37,130 nucleotides of DNA from Desulfobacterales bacterium (lineage in GTDB: Bacteria; Desulfobacterota; Desulfobacteria; Desulfobacterales; JAFDDL01). The notes beneath the pieces were generated by a model, which was given only the letters and a program-made list of their open reading frames with translations, ran no database searches and was not told where the DNA came from. The stretch spans positions 1 to 37,130 of the forward strand of contig JAVEYW010000026.1 of NCBI GenBank assembly GCA_034003325.1. The letters run 5' to 3'. The position numbers and the translations under genes were made by a program. Below, piece by piece: positions 34,421-37,130 of this stretch (positions are counted from its first letter, which is position 1; each line of letters starts with the position of its first letter).

Positions 34421-37130
34421 CTACTCATCCAAGTGGGTAGGTTGTTGCGGTAAATCTGAACGCCGGGATTTTCGCGAATGACTGCTTGAAAGGGCGGTTT
34501 TTGTCGTGACCTCGGCATGCATGGGCATGCCCAGTTTTTTCATTCGGGCGTAGAGCGTGGTGCGTTTCATGCGGAGAATATCCGCGGCGCCGCCCGGTCC
34601 GCTGATACGCCCGCCGGTCGCCGCCAATACATGGGCGATATATCGACGCTGCAATTCAGTCATCGCCGGCATGTCCTCAAAAGCTTGAACTGATTGATGT
34701 TTTGTTACGGCGACCAGTTGCAACGCCAACTCGTTGTCGCTTGAAAGCAGGGCCACCCTTTCGATAATATTTTTCAGCTCCCGAATATTTCCCGGCCAGG
34801 GATATGTGAGCAAAGCCGAAACATCGCCGGGGGTAATGGGGGGCGAAGGGCGTTTCAGGCGTTTACACGAAATTTCCAGAAAATGCCGCGCAAACAAAAC
34901 GATATCTTCTTTTCTCTCCCTTAGCGGGGGAATCTGCAGCGGAAGCACATTCAGGCGATAAAAGAGATCTTCACGAAAGCGGCCGGCCTGCACTTCTTTG
35001 GCGAGGTTTCGATTGGTGGCGGCAATCAAGCGAAAATCGCACTGATGAACCCGGCTGCCGCCGACGCGGGTAAACGTTTTTTCCTCCAGGACGCGCAGCA
35101 GCTTTGCCTGAATGGAAAGCGGCAGCTCTCCTACCTCATCCAGAAAAAGGGTCCCGTCGCCGGCGAGCTCCACGCGTCCAGGTTTCAGGCGGTCCGCGCC
35201 GGTGAAGGCGCCTTTTTCGTGACCGAAAAGTTCGCTTTCAATGAGGTTTTCCGGTATGGTCGTTGCGTCGATGATGACGAAGGGGCCGTTCTGACGCGGG
35301 CTGTTTTTATGGACCCATCTGGCCATCACTTCTTTGCCGACGCCGGTTTCGCCCTGAATCAGAATCGGGAAATCCGCTTTGGCGATGCGGCGGGCTGTTT
35401 TTTGCACCTCCCGGAAAGCAGCGCTTTGCCCAATGATTATTTCTTCCGAGGGAGTTCCCTGGTCGACTATGGTTTCAATCGCCCGGCTTTTTTTCTTAAA
35501 TGTGGACAGGTAATATTTATATATTCGATGGAACAGGGTCTCAATGTAAGTTTTTAGAAGACCTAGAGTGTTATCATTCAGAAAATCAAAGCAGTCCAAA
35601 AGAGCGGAGTTGTCATGGTATAAGGCACACCGGTGGCCATTTTCTAGTTTAAAGGGCAGGCAGAGCACTGCGACCATCCTGGAGAGGGGCGGGGGGGCGT
35701 TTGTTATTGATATTTTGTTCAATAGGGGGCTGTCTTTGAGAATGGCCTCCTTTATCAGTTTCAACTGCGGTTTGAAATTTTCCGAGGCAGTTTCGATTTC
35801 GGTCAGGTTAACGGCGCCTATGAGTTGCGGTTTTTCCTTATCAATTTCTTCAATATCCCCCTCAAATAAAAAAAGCCCACCCCGCTCGGCGCTGAAAAAC
35901 CAATTGGTGGACATTACCGTGCGACTGAGCAGCATTTTTATATCAGAGGCGGGCGCCACCTTTTCCATGATCTCGGCAAATTGGTTTAAAACGATTTCCG
36001 GGGAAATAAAACTTTTAAGAAATGGTCCCTTGGAGACGTTTGCGATCAGCTGTTGAAGCTCATCGGGAAAAATGTGTTCCGCGAAGGCGGGCAGGCATCG
36101 CCATGCCTCGCGCGCATGCTCTTGGGCCTTATCCCGGGCCCCTTTTGACAGCTCCTGGCGGGCGATCTCGATTCGGGTCTTTGCCAGTTCAATTTTATAT
36201 TCGGTTTGTTCCAGGTATTTCATGCTCTTGCTGAGATAGGATCGTATTTTATCGACAGGACCTTTTTGCATCGCGAGGCGTTTGGCAAGAATTCGCATGA
36301 GCCATCCCTTGGCTGGAATGCTCGGTCCATTTTTTATAAGCTGGGTTGCCGAATCAAAATTGCAAGTTGGTATTGGCGCTATATTTTGTTGCTCAAACTC
36401 AAGCAGCATGTCCATTATCCAGGGAAACGTAGAATATGGGGGTGCCAGATGCGATTTGCACACATTGTTCAAAATGCTTATAAAAAGATTCCGGGCTTCC
36501 ATCAAATTTCCGCTTAAAAATTGATGATACGTCATAAACAAGTTGACCCAATAAAGGGCAAGCGTGTTGCCTTGTTCGGTTGCCAACTTTCGCGCAATGG
36601 TCAGATGGAAAAGGGCTTCTTTTTCTTTTCTGTGCCTCAGCAGCACGTAGCCGAGAACCGCTCTTAGTATGGTGGCTGCCCCCGAGAGTTCCTTTTGTTC
36701 CGCCTTTCTATGGAAAATATCCAGTATGGTGAATGCGCGATTGGACTGTGAAAAGGGCAGGACGGCAAAGCTGAAGAACACCGGCGCAAACGGGTTGATG
36801 AAATCGTTTCGGGCTGCCTGGGCTTGCTCCACGGCCGTTTCAAAATAGGGAATGGCTTTTAAATACATGCCTTGAATGAAGAAAAAAAGGCCGATATAGG
36901 CAGCCGCTTGGTTTAGAATGTCGGTGTCGCCAAGCGTTTCAACGGCCTGCTTGCCGGCTGAAAGTGCCTTCAGTGCCTCGGCGAACCTGTTGGAAAGGTA
37001 AAGGAAGAGCCCCCTATGCATATCGATCAGCGATAGCGAGCGCCTATCTCCCAGCGCCTCGGCAATAGTACGTACTTTTTCCAATATCGGCAGGATGTTG
37101 TCAAAGCCTTTCCCATTGGCGAAACACAGC
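34421..37130 (-). CDS. Sigma-54 activator with TPR/MalT-like and GAF-like N-terminus (partial)
   Basis: The frame stays open to the right edge, so the protein is truncated at its N-terminus; about 900 residues are visible. The first roughly 390 are TPR-like helical repeats as in MalT/LuxR-type regulators, followed by a GAF-like sensor segment (about 35480-35960). The AAA+ domain has Walker A GETGVGKE (about 35332-35355), the sigma-54 contact loop GAFTGA (about 35196-35213) and Walker B FLDEVGELP. A Fis-type HTH lies near 34530-34660. It should activate sigma-54 promoters in response to a ligand or partner protein, plausibly including the one at 521-535; this link is inference. Confidence 0.9.
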   Translation of the reverse strand, partial: LCFANGKGFDNILPILEKVRTIAEALGDRRSLSLIDMHRGLFLYLSNRFAEALKALSAGKQAVETLGDTDILNQAAAYIGLFFFIQGMYLKAIPYFETAVEQAQAARNDFINPFAPVFFSFAVLPFSQSNRAFTILDIFHRKAEQKELSGAATILRAVLGYVLLRHRKEKEALFHLTIARKLATEQGNTLALYWVNLFMTYHQFLSGNLMEARNLFISILNNVCKSHLAPPYSTFPWIMDMLLEFEQQNIAPIPTCNFDSATQLIKNGPSIPAKGWLMRILAKRLAMQKGPVDKIRSYLSKSMKYLEQTEYKIELAKTRIEIARQELSKGARDKAQEHAREAWRCLPAFAEHIFPDELQQLIANVSKGPFLKSFISPEIVLNQFAEIMEKVAPASDIKMLLSRTVMSTNWFFSAERGGLFLFEGDIEEIDKEKPQLIGAVNLTEIETASENFKPQLKLIKEAILKDSPLLNKISITNAPPPLSRMVAVLCLPFKLENGHRCALYHDNSALLDCFDFLNDNTLGLLKTYIETLFHRIYKYYLSTFKKKSRAIETIVDQGTPSEEIIIGQSAAFREVQKTARRIAKADFPILIQGETGVGKEVMARWVHKNSPRQNGPFVIIDATTIPENLIESELFGHEKGAFTGADRLKPGRVELAGDGTLFLDEVGELPLSIQAKLLRVLEEKTFTRVGGSRVHQCDFRLIAATNRNLAKEVQAGRFREDLFYRLNVLPLQIPPLRERKEDIVLFARHFLEISCKRLKRPSPPITPGDVSALLTYPWPGNIRELKNIIERVALLSSDNELALQLVAVTKHQSVQAFEDMPAMTELQRRYIAHVLAATGGRISGPGGAADILRMKRTTLYARMKKLGMPMHAEVTTKTALSSSHSRKSRRSDLPQQPTHLDE

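Overview
The window reads as one large anaerobic catabolic gene cluster. It holds 28 plausible genes for acyl-CoA chemistry, electron transfer and ring or chain breakdown, plus an alpha/beta hydrolase and a truncated sigma-54 activator on the opposite strand. No tRNA, rRNA, CRISPR, transposase or phage gene was seen. The gene content fits a strict anaerobe of the Desulfobacterota (Desulfobacterales-like sulfate reducer) that degrades aromatic or alicyclic compounds. The grounds are a bbs/bns-type module, an ETF:menaquinone-type membrane FeS oxidoreductase, an oxygen-independent old-yellow-enzyme reductase, fused isobutyryl-CoA mutase and a DUF4125 protein. The taxonomy is inference.

Layout. 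(1) 1-746: no convincing gene; a perfect 14-bp hairpin, a good sigma-54 -24/-12 promoter at 521-535 and copy 1 of a dispersed repeat in the leader of the first gene. (2) 747-2312: AMP-forming acyl-CoA ligase, followed by a 556-bp gap with a candidate sigma-70 promoter. (3) 2869-14833: a module with the full enzyme complement of benzylsuccinate (bbs) or naphthylmethylsuccinate (bns) beta-oxidation, in the order C-D-E-F-G-H, etfB-etfA, membrane FeS oxidoreductase, A-B. It has a catalytically dead SDR beside an active SDR, two class III CoA-transferases, an acyl-CoA dehydrogenase, an enoyl-CoA hydratase, and a thiolase with its separate zinc-finger partner. The known pathway converts an arylmethylsuccinate to an aroyl-CoA plus succinyl-CoA. 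(4) 14920-15489: isochorismatase-family hydrolase. (5) 15654-18380: a BadI/BamA-like ring-opening hydrolase carrying an extra C-terminal zinc ribbon, a Dch/BamR/BadK-like hydratase and a BadH-like SDR, i.e. a hydration / dehydrogenation / hydrolytic ring-opening set, closed by a terminator-like hairpin. (6) 18519-27730: crotonase, long acyl-CoA dehydrogenase, 3-hydroxyacyl-CoA dehydrogenase, thiolase, fused isobutyryl-CoA mutase (IcmF) and DUF4125. (7) 27776-29707: FMN/4Fe-4S/FAD old-yellow-enzyme reductase, then a bidirectional terminator. (8) 29775-33304: small unknown protein (minus), a second 3-hydroxyacyl-CoA dehydrogenase, FMN reductase, hotdog thioesterase and dicluster ferredoxin. (9) 33397-37130, minus strand: alpha/beta hydrolase and a TPR-sigma-54 activator that runs off the right edge.

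Taken together (inference): a fumarate-addition product is CoA-activated and beta-oxidised to a ring acyl-CoA. The ring is reduced (perhaps with help from the old-yellow-enzyme protein), hydrated, oxidised and hydrolysed open, and the chain goes to acetyl-CoA. IcmF would turn a branched C4-type acyl-CoA into the straight chain. Electrons from the dehydrogenases go through EtfAB to the membrane FeS oxidoreductase. The fumarate-adding glycyl radical enzyme and any benzoyl-CoA reductase are not in the window, so the true substrate (toluene-like, methylnaphthalene-like, cymene-like or other) cannot be fixed here. Several intergenic gaps contain inverted repeats with 8-14-bp arms and unrelated sequences, which is the main non-coding signal.
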